A stretch of 64,000 nucleotides of DNA from assembly GCF_033568475.1 (NCBI RefSeq), contig NC_133120.1, positions 168,733,991 to 168,797,990 on the forward strand, written 5' to 3'. The notes below the pieces were generated by a model, which ran no database searches, was not told the origin of the DNA, and saw nothing but the letters and a program-made list of their open reading frames with translations. Source of the stretch: Henckelia pumila (taxonomy: Eukaryota; Streptophyta; Magnoliopsida; Lamiales; Gesneriaceae). Positions 10,860 through 21,707 of this stretch are shown one piece after another (the first letter of the stretch is position 1; each line of letters begins with the position of its first letter). Position numbers and translations under genes: made by a program.

Positions 10860-12198
10860 TGTAGTAGCCCGTGCCCTAATTGAGTAATTAAAGGATTAAT
10901 GCTAATTAAATAAATTGGGAATTGGACGGATCGGAAGCTCTGAAGGGACGATCGGAAGCTCCGATCGGGATCGGAAGCTCCGATGAGGATCGGAGGCACC
11001 GATGATATTACGTCATCCATGACGTGTGGCTGGATCGGAAGCTCCGATCAGGACCGGAGGCTCCGATCACCCCTATCCGAAGTCATCAAGTGATATTTTG
11101 ACACGTGACAGATCAGGATCTTCGGAAGCTCCGATGGCAGGATCGGACGTTCCGATCCAGGTTCGGACGTTCCGATCGAGGATCGGAGGCTCCGATCGTT
11201 GTCTATAAATAGAAGGCCGAGACTTCATTTCTCCTTGCCAATTCCGGATTTCCTCTCTATTTCTAGTCATATTCGAGCTGTTCTAGTCTTCTTAGGCTTG
11301 GTCCGGAGGTCGGAGATGCGTTCGATAGTCGTAGCGGAGTTGTGCCAAAGTTCTGGAGGCATCGACATCAAAGGGCTAACGACGGACGAAGGTATAGCCT
11401 TTGCTTCCTATAAATATTTAGGAGTATGCAATAGCTTAGTTAAGGCTTTTAGGGCGCTATAATGATAGTAGTATCATTTCGCTGTGTAGGCGGACTTTAG
11501 GCTTGGACTTAGAGCTGGTAGTGCCTACCTGGTATTTGAGGTACGAAAGTACTGTTCGAGATATCCTGACTGAGCATGCATGTATTATGTGACTGCATGA
11601 TTTATATGCCATGATATTATGCTGCATTCATTTGCATCTTGCTGTATCTCCTTCGAGATGTCTGTTAGTAGGGTTGTACCCTATCCTGTTAGTGGATGGG
11701 CTTCCATCGATTTGGGTCCGGTGTTTCCACGGTTATCTCGGTATGGGAGCCACCTCCTGAAGCGACGGCACAGCGTGCTACATACCAGGGCCCGGTCTGT
11801 CTCTGTTATCTGATCCTTGACCTCGAGTCTATAGGGAGTTCACTTTGCATGCATGTATACTCATACTCTCGCACTGAGCGTTTTATGCTCACGTCTCGTA
11901 CTCTGTATTTTCTGGACACCCTATTCCATGGGGCAGGTTTGCGATTGGACGAGGAGGGTGGATCCAGGAGGGGCTAGTCAGTGGTTGGCCAGCTGGAGCT
12001 TCGTCTAGGCTTTATTACTGTTGTTTGGGTTTATACAGCTATTCGATTTGGTTGTATATTATTGGATAATTACAGATTCCTTTTCTTGGGATTGTATAAT
12101 GTTATTGGTTTCCGCAGTTTTATTCTGATATCTGTTTTATTAAGTTAATTGCATGCCTAAGTTCTGTTTAGTAGGTGATCTGGGTAAGGGTCACTACA
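10860..12198 (+). repeat. 5' LTR of element B
   Basis: 1,339 bp with TG..CA ends. The U3 has a run of about eight ATCGGAAGCTCCGAT-like near-palindromes (10915-11200) directly followed by a TATA box. ORFs such as 11199-11462 repeat exactly in the 3' LTR and are not coding evidence. Confidence 0.95.
11204..11211 (+). promoter_or_regulatory. TATA box of element B 5' LTR
   Basis: GTCTATAAATAGAAGG immediately downstream of the palindrome array; the same sequence is at 17135-17142 in the 3' LTR. Confidence 0.7.
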
Positions 12199-12202
12199 TT
12201 TA

Positions 12203-12214
12203 TGGTATCAGAGC
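12203..12214 (+). other. Element B primer-binding site, tRNA-iMet type
   Basis: TGGTATCAGAGC four bases after the LTR end, the usual PBS of plant chromoviruses. Confidence 0.9.
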
Positions 12215-12263
12215 ATGCAAAAGATTTCTTGGGATTTAGTCTCATCTTGAGGTATTTTTGTAG

Positions 12264-13202
12264 ATGTCAAATCGTGACGACCAGAGTTCTCATGGCAGTG
12301 TTGGTGGGCGTTGGGGTGATGCCGACCGGGAGCCTCGTCGAGAACGGCGTCATCGTCACCATGACGACGAGCGTTTCACTGTGCGCCGATTCTTAGCTAT
12401 GGGTCCTAAGCCCTTAGTTGGAGGTGAGTCTCCGGAGGATGCGGAGAACTGGTTAGACCGCATGGAGACGACTTTTCAGACTTTCCAATGCACCGATGAG
12501 CAGAAGGTGGAGACCCTTGGCTATCTTCTGGATGGGCGTGCGCGCAGGTGGTGGAGGTTTACTTCTGCACCTTTTGTTGCGGCGAGAGGAGTGGCCACCT
12601 GGGCCGAGTTTCGTACAGCTTTCCAAAAGCGGTATTTTCCTCCTGCACTCCGACAGTCGAAGGCAGGCGAGCTACTGAGTCTGCGACAGGGAACTATGTC
12701 TATCGATGAGTATCAGCAGAGGTTCTTTGATCTGCTATCCTATTGCCCCGAGATTGCTGATAGCTCAGAGATGAAGTATAATCTGTTCCTTCAGGGCCTT
12801 AACCCTGAGATCCATGACCGTGTGGCGGTTGGTGATGACATGTCCTACGAGGGTTTGGTGAGCCGTTGTCACCAGGCGGAGGACAGCATTCGGCGGAACA
12901 GGTCTTTCTCTCAGTCGAGACCTGCTAGTTCTTTGGCCCCCCGTGCCCAGTCATTCAAGAAGTCCGGGTCTACTTCTTCCTCTGGTTCGGGAGGTGTTGT
13001 CCGTTTCGGTAAGAAGGACAAGTGTGATCACTGTGGGAAGAACCATCCATCCGACACGTGCCGCAGAGCTTCTGGAGCTTGTTTCCGTTGTGGAGAGACT
13101 GGTCATATCCGGAGGGATTGTCCACTGTCTGGGGGAGGCGGTTCTGGTTCTGGTTCAGGATCGGGTTCTCAGGCCACCGTTCAGCAGAGGTCGCAGGGAT
13201 AG
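12264..13202 (+). CDS. Element B gag
   Basis: 312 aa. The retrotransposon gag (capsid) domain covers about residues 50-215 (WLDRMETTF, GRARRWW, YFPPALRQSKAGELLSLRQG). It is followed by a basic/Ser-rich linker, a Cys/His cluster (CDHCGKNH) and a classic CX2CX4HX4C zinc knuckle (CFRCGETGHIRRDC) near residue 275. The Gly/Ser tail ends at a TAG. Downstream protease sequence lies in the same frame, so the stop most likely replaces a Gln codon (CAG to TAG) in what was one gag-pol ORF; programmed readthrough is a less likely alternative. The start is the first Met after the PBS. Confidence 0.85.
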   Translation: MSNRDDQSSHGSVGGRWGDADREPRRERRHRHHDDERFTVRRFLAMGPKPLVGGESPEDAENWLDRMETTFQTFQCTDEQKVETLGYLLDGRARRWWRFTSAPFVAARGVATWAEFRTAFQKRYFPPALRQSKAGELLSLRQGTMSIDEYQQRFFDLLSYCPEIADSSEMKYNLFLQGLNPEIHDRVAVGDDMSYEGLVSRCHQAEDSIRRNRSFSQSRPASSLAPRAQSFKKSGSTSSSGSGGVVRFGKKDKCDHCGKNHPSDTCRRASGACFRCGETGHIRRDCPLSGGGGSGSGSGSGSQATVQQRSQG

Positions 13203-16200
13203 TCTGCTGGGAGTTCTCATTTGAGGCCACGAGCTTCTGGCCAGGTGTTTGCCCTGAGACATGATCAGGCTGTGGAGGAGAATGAGAAAGTCATCGCAGG
13301 TACATTTATGCTTTATGGTATACCTGCTCTTGTACTTATTAACACTGGTGCATCTCATTCCTTCATTTCTGCACGTTTTGTTAAGAGGCATAAGTTACCA
13401 TGCATTGCACTAGACGTAGTGATGTCTGTTTTTACTCCGACGGGCCAATCTGCTTTGGCTAAGCGTCTAGTGATGGGTTGCCCTTTAGAGTTCGAAGGGA
13501 ACATTCTGTTAGCGAATCTCATGGTCCTGGCAATGGACGACTTTGATTGCATTCTGGGAATAGATGTGCTGACTACCTATCGAGCTTCAGTGGACTGCTA
13601 TCAGAGATTAGTACGCTTTCATCCGGAAGGGAGTGAGAGTTGGTTTTTCTATGGTGAGGGAGCGCGACCCCCGATGCCTTTGGTATCAGCTTTGAGAGCC
13701 TGTCGAGCTCTGGAGTCTGGCGGGGAAGGCTACCTTATCTATGCAGTTGATTTGTCCGCTGAGAGTATTGGGATAGAGAGCATTCCTGTTGTGGATGAAT
13801 TTCCAGATGTGTTTCCTGATGAGATTCCGGGTTTTCCTCCTGCTAGGGAAGTCGAGTTTGGCATAGAGTTGATGCCGGGTACTTCGCCTATTTCTAGAGC
13901 ACCGTATCGTCTGGCTCCGTCAGAGATGCGTGAGTTGAATAATCAGCTACAGGATCTTTTGGACAAGGGGTACATTCGTCCTAGTGTATCTTTTTGGGGA
14001 GCTCCTGTTCTCTTCGTGAAGAAGAAGGATGGGTCGATGCGGCTGTGCATTGACTATCGGCAGCTGAATTGAGTCACTGTGAAGAACAAGTATCCGTTGC
14101 CTCGTATTGATGACTTGTTTTATCAGCTGCAGGGTACTTCTATTTACTCCAAGATTGACTTGAGATCTGGGTATCATCAGTTGAGAGTCCGTGATCAGGA
14201 CGTAGCCAAGACTGCATTCCGTACTCGCTATGGGCATTACGAGTTCCTAGTGATGCCATTTGGTTTGACCAATGCGCCGGCTATATTCATGGATCTGATG
14301 AACCGTGTCTTCAGGGAGTATTTGGACAAGTTTGTCGTGGTCTTCATTGACGACATCTTGGTGTATTCGCGTAATACGGAAGAGCATGTTTCTCACTTGC
14401 GGTTGGTACTGCAGACTCTTCGAGATGAGCAATTGTACGCCAAGCTGAGCAAGTGTGAGTTCTGGATGGATAGAGTGGTCTTTCTTGGCCATATCATATC
14501 CAGGGAGGGGATTTCTGTTGATCCAAGAAAGATTGAAGCGGTACTTAATTGGTCGCGTCCGACGACAGTTGCTGAGATCCGTAGTTTTCTGGGTCTAGCA
14601 GGGTATTATCGTCGCTTCATTCTGAACTTATCTCAGTTAGCTCGACCGTTGACGCAGCTTACCCGCAAGGGTGTGGATTTCGAGTGGTCCTCCGAGTGTG
14701 AGGAGAATTTCCGTGAGCTTCGACGGCGGTTGACTTTTGCGCCGGTGTTAGCATTACCGTCAGGATCTGGAGGGTATGTAGTTTACACGGATGATTCTCT
14801 TCAGGGGTTAGGTTGTGTCCTGACTCAGAATGGGCATGTGATCGCATACGCTTCTAGACAACTGAAGCTTCACGAGGACAACTACCCAGTCCATGATTTG
14901 GAGTTAGCAGCCATTGTGTTCGCTTTGAAGATCTGGCGTCATTATCTGTATGGCGAGAAATTTGAGATCTTCACCGACCATAAGAGTCTCAAGTATTTGT
15001 TCACTCAGGCAGAATTGAACATGAGACAGAGACGTTGGATGGACTTGCTTAAGGACTATGATTGCGAGATTAAGTACCATCCGGGAGCTGCTAATCTCAC
15101 CGCTGATGCCTTGAGTCGCAAGGTGCGACTATCCGCACTTCAGACTTGTTCGATGTCTAGTGCGATCAGTGACTGTTGTACTTCAGGTTATACCTTCAAG
15201 CATAAGAAAGGTATGCAGAGTATCCAGATGTTTGCGATATTATCTGAGCCAGCTTTGTACTCGCGGATCCGAGATGCTCAGATGTCTGATTCAAAGACCC
15301 AGCGTTTAGCTCGTCTAGCTAACGAGGGTAGCTTGTCTGGATTTCATTATCAGTCAGATGGCTTCCTGTGTTTGTCTGGTAGGCTTGTGATTCCACAGGA
15401 TGAAGAGTTGCGAGAGGAGATTTTATCTCAGGCACATCGCACTAAGTTGAGTATTCATCCTGGGAGCAACTCGTTTCTGGTGGAAGGGAATGAAACGCAG
15501 TGTTTATCAGTTTGTTTCCAGATGTTTGGTGTGTCAACAGGTCAAGGCAGAGCACCGACGACCTGGAGGATTGCTTCACAGTCTGCCTATTCCTGAATGG
15601 AAATGGGAGTTTATCACTATGGACTTTGTGACCCATTTGCCGGTATCCCCGAGGAACTGTGATGCTATCTGGGTTGTGGTGGACCGACTCACCAAGTCAG
15701 CGCATTTCATTGCCTATAGCCGAGAGTACTCTGTGGATCGCATGGCACGGATATACATTCAGGAGATCGTTCGACTTCATGGAGTGCCTGTGAGCATTGT
15801 CAGCGATCGGGACCCCAGGTTTACTTCTAGATTCTGGGGGAGTGTTCAGCATGCGATGGGTACTACTCTCAGTTTGAGTACAGCCTATCATCCAGAGACT
15901 GATGGTCAGTCAGAGCGCACTATCCGTACGTTAGAGGATATGCTTAGAGCATGCGTCATGGGTTTTGGTTCAGCCTGGCAGGATCATTTGCCGTTGATCG
16001 AGTTCGCTTACAACAACAGCTATCACACTAGTATTGGGATGGCACCTTTTGAGGCATTGTATGGGCGACGTTGTCGTACTCCCCTCTTCTGGGAAGAAGT
16101 GGGGGAGAGACAGGCTGAGGGACCGGAGTTTATCCAGCAGGCGATAGACATTGTTGATCAGATCAAGAAACGGATTAAGACTGCCCAGGATCGTCAGGCC

Positions 16201-16656
16201 AGCTATGCTAATATCAAGCGTAGGCCTTTGCAGTTCGTGGTCGGAGAGAAAGTGTTCCTGAGAGTGTCACCTTTCCGCAAGATTCTCAGATTTGGCCTTA
16301 AGGGCAAGTTGTCTCCCAGATTTATCGGTCCGTTTGAGATCTTGGAGAGCATTGGCGATTTGGCTTATCGACTAGCTTTGCCACCGCATCTATCCAGTAT
16401 TCACGATGTGTTCCATGTATCTCTGTTGCGACGGTATGTGGCGGATGAATCTCATATTCTGCAGCGGTCTGAGGTTCAGGTAGACAAGGATTTGACTTAT
16501 GTTGAGAAACCTCTTCGCATCCTTGATTTTAAGGATAAGGTTTTACGGAACAAAGTCATTCCTTTGGTTTTAGTTCAGTGGCAGCGCCGAGGCACTGAGG
16601 AAGCTACTTGGGAGCTTGAGGACAGGATGCGTAAAGACCATCCTGAGTTGTTTTGA
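13203..16656 (+). pseudogene. Element B pol (protease, RT, RNase H, integrase, chromodomain), broken
   Basis: In frame with gag to about 15460. The protease reads [10 protein letters not shown] (13340) where DTG is needed, so the catalytic Asp is lost. RT has [12 protein letters not shown] and FIDDIL (about 14345). A TGA at about 14070 falls between RQLN and [10 protein letters not shown]. RNase H follows ([20 protein letters not shown]). Within the integrase zinc-binding region, after SIHPGS, about 30 bp are deleted and the frame shifts; the rest reads from 15490 in another frame ([37 protein letters not shown]). The C-terminus carries a chromodomain-like tail (VQWQRRGTEEATWE, near residue 360 of the last ORF). 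It cannot be active as it stands. Confidence 0.9.
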
Positions 16657-16777
16657 TTTCATTCTTTAAGTTGTATTCAGTTGCAAACTCTGTAAACGTT
16701 TGATTGAATAAAGAATGTTTCTGATTTCTGTATTTGCATTCGGTACTTAAGATCTGATTTCGAGGACGAAATATCTT

Positions 16778-16790
16778 AAGTGGGGGAGAA
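16778..16790 (+). other. Polypurine tract of element B
   Basis: AAGTGGGGGAGAA immediately before the 3' LTR start. Confidence 0.85.
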
Positions 16791-18129
16791 TGTAGTAGCC
16801 CGTGCCCTAATTGAGTAATTAAAGGATTAATGCTAATTAAATAAATTGGGGATTGGACGGATCGGAAGCTCCGAAGGGACGATCGGAAGCTCCGATCGGG
16901 ATCGGAAGCTCCGATGAGGATCGGAGGCACCGATGATATTACGTCATCCATGACGTGTGGCTGGATCGGAAGCTCCGATCAGGACCGGAGGCTCCGATCA
17001 CCCCTATCCGGAGTCATCAAGTGATATTTTGACACGTGGCAGATCAGGATCTTCGGAAGCTCCGATGGCAGGATCGGACGTTCCGATCCAGGTTCGGACG
17101 TTCCGATCGAGGATCGGAGGCTCCGATCGTTGTCTATAAATAGAAGGCCGAGACTTCATTTCTCCTTGCCAATTCCGGATTTCCTCTTTATTTCTAGTCA
17201 TATTCGAGCTGTTCTAGTCTTCTTAGGCTTGGTCCGGAGGTCGGAGAGGCGTTCGATAGTCGTAGCGGAGTTGTGCCCAAGTTCTGGAGGCATCGACATC
17301 AAAGGGCTAACGACGGACGAAGGTATAGCTTTTGCTTCCTATAAATATTTAGGAGTATGCAATAGCTTAGTTAAGGCTTTTAGGGCGCTATAATGATAGT
17401 AGTATCATTTCGCTGTGTAGGCGGACTTTAGGCTTGGACTTAGAGCTGGTAGTGCCTACCTGGTATTTGAGGTACGAAAGTACTGTTCGAGATATCCTGA
17501 CTGAGTATGCATGTATTATGTGACTGCATGATTTATATGCCATGATATTATGCTGCATTCATTTGCATCTTGCTGTATCTCCTTCGAGATGTCTGTTAGT
17601 AGGGTTGTACCCTATCCTGTTAGTGGATGGACTTCCATCGATTTGGGTCCGGTGTTTCCACGGTTATCTCGGTATGGGAGCCACCTCCTGAAGCGACGGC
17701 ACAGCGTGCTACATACCAGGGCCCGGTCTGTCTCTGTTATCTGATCCTTGACCTCGAGTCTATAGGGAGTTCACTTTGCATGCATGTATACTCATACTCT
17801 CGCACTGAGCGTTTTATGCTCACGTCTCGTACTCTGTATTTTCTGGACACCCTATTCCATGGGGCAGGTTTGCGATTGGACGAGGAGGGTGGATCCAGGA
17901 GGGGCTAGTCAGTGGTTGGCCAGCTGGAGCTTCGTCTAGGCTTTATTACTGTTGTTTGGGTTTATACAGCTATTCGATTTGGTTGTATATTATTGGATAA
18001 TTACAGATTCCTTTTCTTGGGATTGTATAATGTTATTGGTTTCCGCAGTTTTATTCTGATATCTGTTTTATTAAGTTAATTGCATGCCTAAGTTCTGTTT
18101 AGTAGGTGATCTGGGTAAGGGTCACTACA
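16791..18129 (+). repeat. 3' LTR of element B
   Basis: Same length and ends as 10860-12198, with about ten single-base differences by eye and no indel noticed. Followed by the second GCTTA of the target duplication. Confidence 0.95.
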
Positions 18130-18134
18130 GCTTA

Positions 18135-18428
18135 TCATGCTCACGTCCCATACTTTGTTGTATCTGGACACCCTATTCCATGGGCCAGGTCTGCGACTAG
18201 ATGAGGCGGGTGGTTCCAGGAGAGCTTAGTCAGTGGATGGCCAGCAGGATTATTGTCTAAGCTTATGTTACCGTTGTTTTTGGATTGATACAGAGTTCGA
18301 TATGCTTGTATAACAATATTTTAATTGTTGTTTAAGAATTTTTTTTGTTATTTCTCTGTTTTATTTGATTAAGTTAAATGCATTCTTAAGCTTTTGATTA
18401 GTAGGTGATCACAGCGCGGGTCACTACA
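18135..18428 (+). repeat. LTR C, 3' part
   Basis: TCATGCTCACGTCCCATACT continues LTR C from 10859 and aligns with the end of element B's LTRs (TGGACACCCTATTCCATGG, then GTAGGTGATC...GGGTCACTACA). It shows that B inserted into a relative's LTR. Confidence 0.8.
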
Positions 18429-18758
18429 TTTATATATGATTATATGCATGTTTAGATCTGGTTATATGTTAATCTACATGTTCTAGACTTGAATTTGATG
18501 GGTTGGAATTGATTGAAAGGATCATAGTTGCTGACAAAAGAACAGAACAGGCTTTCTGCCCAGGAGGCGTCAGCGCGGCATAAAACTACCGCCCGTGCGC
18601 AGCCTGGTGCTCAGCCTACTGTTTTGGAAGAAAACAGGGGCGCCCGCGCGGCAGTTTTTGACCGCCCGCGCGCACCCCTTTTTGTAAAAAAAAAAATATT
18701 CTTGATCTTTATTCTTTCCTTATTAAATTAATGATGCTTATTCATTAATTGCCCCTTA
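18429..18758. other. Unassigned intergenic stretch with a GC-rich island
   Basis: AT-rich flanks surround 18545-18680, which contains several CGCCCGCGCG-like inverted motifs and ends at a poly-A run (about 18688). No ORF with family resemblance. It might be part of another LTR U3, since similar motif clusters occur there elsewhere in the window, but no LTR end was found. Confidence 0.4.
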
Positions 18759-19338
18759 AGATTTGAGATTAGCAACCCGAGGCCCCACACTATTTACCCT
18801 CTTCGTACACGTAATCAAATGATTAACGAACTACTGCATGCAACATTCATTTCACAGCTAGAGCTTAAGCACATAGATGAAGCCTTACAAGATGCTAGTT
18901 GGATTGATACAATGCAGGAGGAATTAAATCAGTTCACTAGAAACAAAGTTTGGAATCTAGTTCCTCGACCGGAAATCCAAAACATCATAGGCACCAGATG
19001 GGTGTTTTGCAACAAATTGAATGAGGATGGAACAGTGATTAGAAACAAAGCCAAACTGGTTGCTCAAGGATTTAGACAAGAGGAGGGCTTTGAATTTGAC
19101 AAATCATTCGCTCCAGTATCAAGGCTTGAAGCCATCAGGATATTTCTTGCCTATGCTGCTTACAAAAACTTCAAAGTTCATCAAATGGATGTAAAGTCAG
19201 CTTTCCTCAATGGGCTACTTCAATAGGAAGTGTGTGTTGAACAACCACCAGGTTTTATCAGTTCCTCGACTCCTAATCATGTATTCAAACTTGATAAAGC
19301 TCTTTATGGTTTAAAACAAGAACCTAGAGCTTGGTATG
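18759..19338 (+). pseudogene. Ty1/copia reverse transcriptase fragment
   Basis: A frame open from 18759 reads through copia RT landmarks: [55 protein letters not shown], and [15 protein letters not shown] at about 19224 replaces a Glu or Gln codon, after which homology continues ([25 protein letters not shown]) up to 19337. There the LTR of element E begins. The catalytic YVDD, RNase H and all upstream domains are absent. Confidence 0.9.
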
Positions 19339-20820
19339 TGATGTGGTGATATTGTCTTATATTTATTTGAGTTAATTTGTATGATTATGAGAATTTACAT
19401 TGATTAAATGCATTGTATAGTTCCTAATAATTATTTTTGGTTTGAATTAGGAGAAGAAGGAGAATGAGCAAAATGTAGATGAATTTGAGAGGAAAAGATG
19501 GAAAAACTATTGCGCAAGAATGAATTACGGAGCACCAATGATAAAAAAATCATTTTTAATTTTAGAGAGATCCAAATCCGATCTTGATCGTTCAGAATGA
19601 ATTTCAAGATGTTTTGAAGCTGCTGTCCAAATTTTAGCTCAATCCGATGGCTAGATCTTGAAATATGAATTTTTCAAAACGTTGCGCGCTGGACAGAAAC
19701 TTCCTCGCTCGATCCGTCATTTTTTACGGATCGAGCGAGACCTGTGCTGCGGGAAAAAAATATATTTGGACAGAATTTTGTCCGCTCGATCCGCCATCTT
19801 TTACCGATCGAGCGAGCCGGACTGTTCGGGAAGGAATTTGTTATTTTGGAAACTCTTTTATTAAGGACTCTAATATTTTATTAGGTTATTATTTCGTTTT
19901 TCTGAGATTATTATCAGACTTTTGGGAGATAGAACACCAAGTATTCCTTGGCGGCTAGGTTTTTATTCCCTCTTTTCTTAAAATTTTCTTCTCTTCTTTT
20001 GATTTTTCTTTCGTTTTTCATGAATCATTGTGGCTAGTTTCTAGAACTTGGTTGAGGAAGACAAGCCCTTGATTTTGTTTGTTTGTGGGATTCAAATTTT
20101 TAGTGTTTAATTATTATTGAGTATCAAAAGTTGTTCTGATTTATTTCATGCTTGTATGTGAGATTTTTGGATTGATCACCTTAGGATTTCGCTATACAAT
20201 CTACTGTTAAATTAGAATTCAAATCCGTAATTATTTGAATCAACTAATTTGCGAAGCAACTATGATTGATATTTTCCGCTTGTGAATTTATTAAATTGTA
20301 GGAACATCTCTTGACTAGATTAAATACATCCGCGTGTGCATGTGTTGTCTAGATTCATCAGTTTTACTAGTTTGCATGCTGCATTGAGTTTAAATCTAAT
20401 CGCTTGTATTAGGTTGATTCATTGGTAAGGGTTAATTTAGAACGCTTGTGTCTAGTTAACTAAGATTAAGGTGAAACATGAATTTAATTTTTAATGATGA
20501 ATATTCGATAGAATTAATTATTTTTAGATAATCAGTGACCAAATGAATAATTTTAAGGGTGTAGTCGACCGATACAAAGACTTGTTTTTAATTGATTTCT
20601 TCAGTATAATTTTTAATCTTGCATGTTAGTGATAAAATTTGAATTTAAGCGCTGTTAATTTTTATTAGTTAATTTAAAACTCAAAACCCCCTTTATTTTA
20701 TTTTAGAATACAATAAATTTCACTTTTTCTCGTGGAAACGATCCCTACTCGCACTACTACAGAATTTATTTATCTGATTTGAGTTGGGTAATTTGGACGC
20801 GACACGACTGAGCGATGCCA
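19339..20820 (+). repeat. 5' LTR of element E
   Basis: Begins near TGATGTGGTGATATTG, directly after the copia homology, and ends GATGCCA before the PBS. U3 has two CGCTCGATCC...GGATCGAGCG hairpin-like motifs (about 19708-19740 and 19783-19816). The later part matches element A's LTR in reverse orientation (TTCACAA/TTGCGAA...ACTATGATT). The left boundary could be off by two bases. Confidence 0.75.
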
Positions 20821-20825
20821 AATTT

Positions 20826-20843
20826 TGGCGCCGTTTCCGGGGA
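20826..20843 (+). other. Element E primer-binding site, tRNA-Asp type
   Basis: TGGCGCCGTTTCCGGGGA, one base different from the PBS of element F, five bases after the LTR end. Confidence 0.85.
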
Positions 20844-20846
20844 AGG

Positions 20847-21057
20847 TGCTAAACTTTAATTGTTAATCACCCAAGTGTAGGTTGTATGCAAGTAATATAC
20901 TCGTGAGTACGAGATCGATCCACAAAGAGGGTGCAGTAAGTTTAATTTTAGCAATGGTATATTATAGAAGGAAATATTATTATAAAACTTCAAATACACA
21001 AATTATAAAATTGTCAAGGCTTCAAAGGTTCATTGTTGGTTTATTTAAGATTGCTTA
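20847..21057 (-). repeat. Diverged tip of an F-like LTR inside element E
   Basis: TGCTAAACTTTAATTG...CACCCAAGTGTAGGTTGT aligns with the last about 210 bp of the F LTR in minus orientation (compare 25828-26037), with visibly more differences than F copies show among themselves. It sits directly after the PBS of element E. It is an older relative of F or a template-switch product. Confidence 0.75.
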
Positions 21058-21189
21058 TAGGTGTATTTTATACACTTAATTTATATATGATTTTAATTGT
21101 TAAATATTTGTTTCGAGCAGATTTATGTTGTCGTTTTGTTGTTTTTGTGCTTGTAGAGAATTATTGAATTATTTGGAAAAGAAGAAGAA
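21058..21189 (+). other. Element E leader remnant
   Basis: AT-rich, with no domain. It separates the fossil LTR tip from the chromovirus fragment. The last codons before 21190 read as a Lys-rich run in frame with that fragment. Confidence 0.4.
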
Positions 21190-21707
21190 AATAAACCGAA
21201 TCTTTCAACGCTTTCTAGATGATTTTGTTATTATTTTCATTGACGATATCTTAATCTATTCAAAGAATCGTGCTGATCATGTAGAGCATCTGAGGATTGT
21301 TTTGCAGATTTTGAGAACCGAACATTTGTTTGCCAAACTGTCGAAGTGCGAGTTTTGGTTGGACCAAGTCATTTTTCTTGGTCACATTATCTCTGGAGAT
21401 GGGATTTCTGTCGATTCCAGCAAGATCGAGGCAGTTATGAACTGGAGAAGGCCGACTTCTGTGCCTGAAATTCGGAGTTTTATGGGTTTAGCGGGTTACT
21501 ATCGCAGATTTATTCAGGGTTTCTCATCTATTGCGATGTCAATTACCCAGCTGACTAAGAAAAATGCGCCTTTTGTTTGGACTGAAGAGTGTGAGACCAG
21601 TTTCATTGAGTTGAAGAAGAGATTGACTAGCTCTCCGATTCTTTCCATTCCATCAGGTTCTAGAGGTTTTACGATGTATTGAGATGCTTCTCTTTCAGGT
21701 CTTGGAT
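21190..21707 (+). pseudogene. Chromovirus RT/RNase H fragment embedded in element E
   Basis: About 170 codons from the middle of a Tekay-type pol: [19 protein letters not shown] (with the catalytic IDD), [36 protein letters not shown], then RNase H up to DASLSGLGC. A TGA replaces Ser before DASLSGL. Both ends are abrupt: at about 21707 the sequence switches within a codon or two to the Athila-type MARKRKLKEF. Same orientation as element E. A template switch or insertion of a pol fragment explains it. Confidence 0.85.

Larger units (their letters stand above)
10860..18129 (+). mobile_element. Element B: complete chromovirus (Tekay-like) LTR retrotransposon
   Basis: The LTRs at 10860-12198 and 16791-18129 are both 1,339 bp, begin TGTAGTAGCCCG and end CACTACA. 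The target duplication is GCTTA (10855-10859 and 18130-18134). The PBS TGGTATCAGAGC (12203) matches initiator tRNA-Met. The PPT AAGTGGGGGAGAA lies at 16778-16790. By eye the LTRs differ at about ten positions, so it is fairly young. Internally it carries gag, protease, RT, RNase H, integrase and a chromodomain, now broken. It sits inside the related LTR C. Confidence 0.95.

Noticed and set aside
11199-11977. ORFs in element B's LTR that recur at 17130-17908
   Set aside because: Both lie in LTR sequence; recurrence reflects the LTR pair and not coding constraint.
13195-13225. Programmed stop-codon readthrough between gag and pol in element B
   Set aside because: A second stop, a lost protease Asp and a frameshift show the copy is decayed, and CAG to TAG mutation explains the codon more simply.
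9771-18428. Calling LTR C a confirmed solo LTR
   Set aside because: Its flanks AGAAC and TTTAT do not match, so no target duplication supports it.
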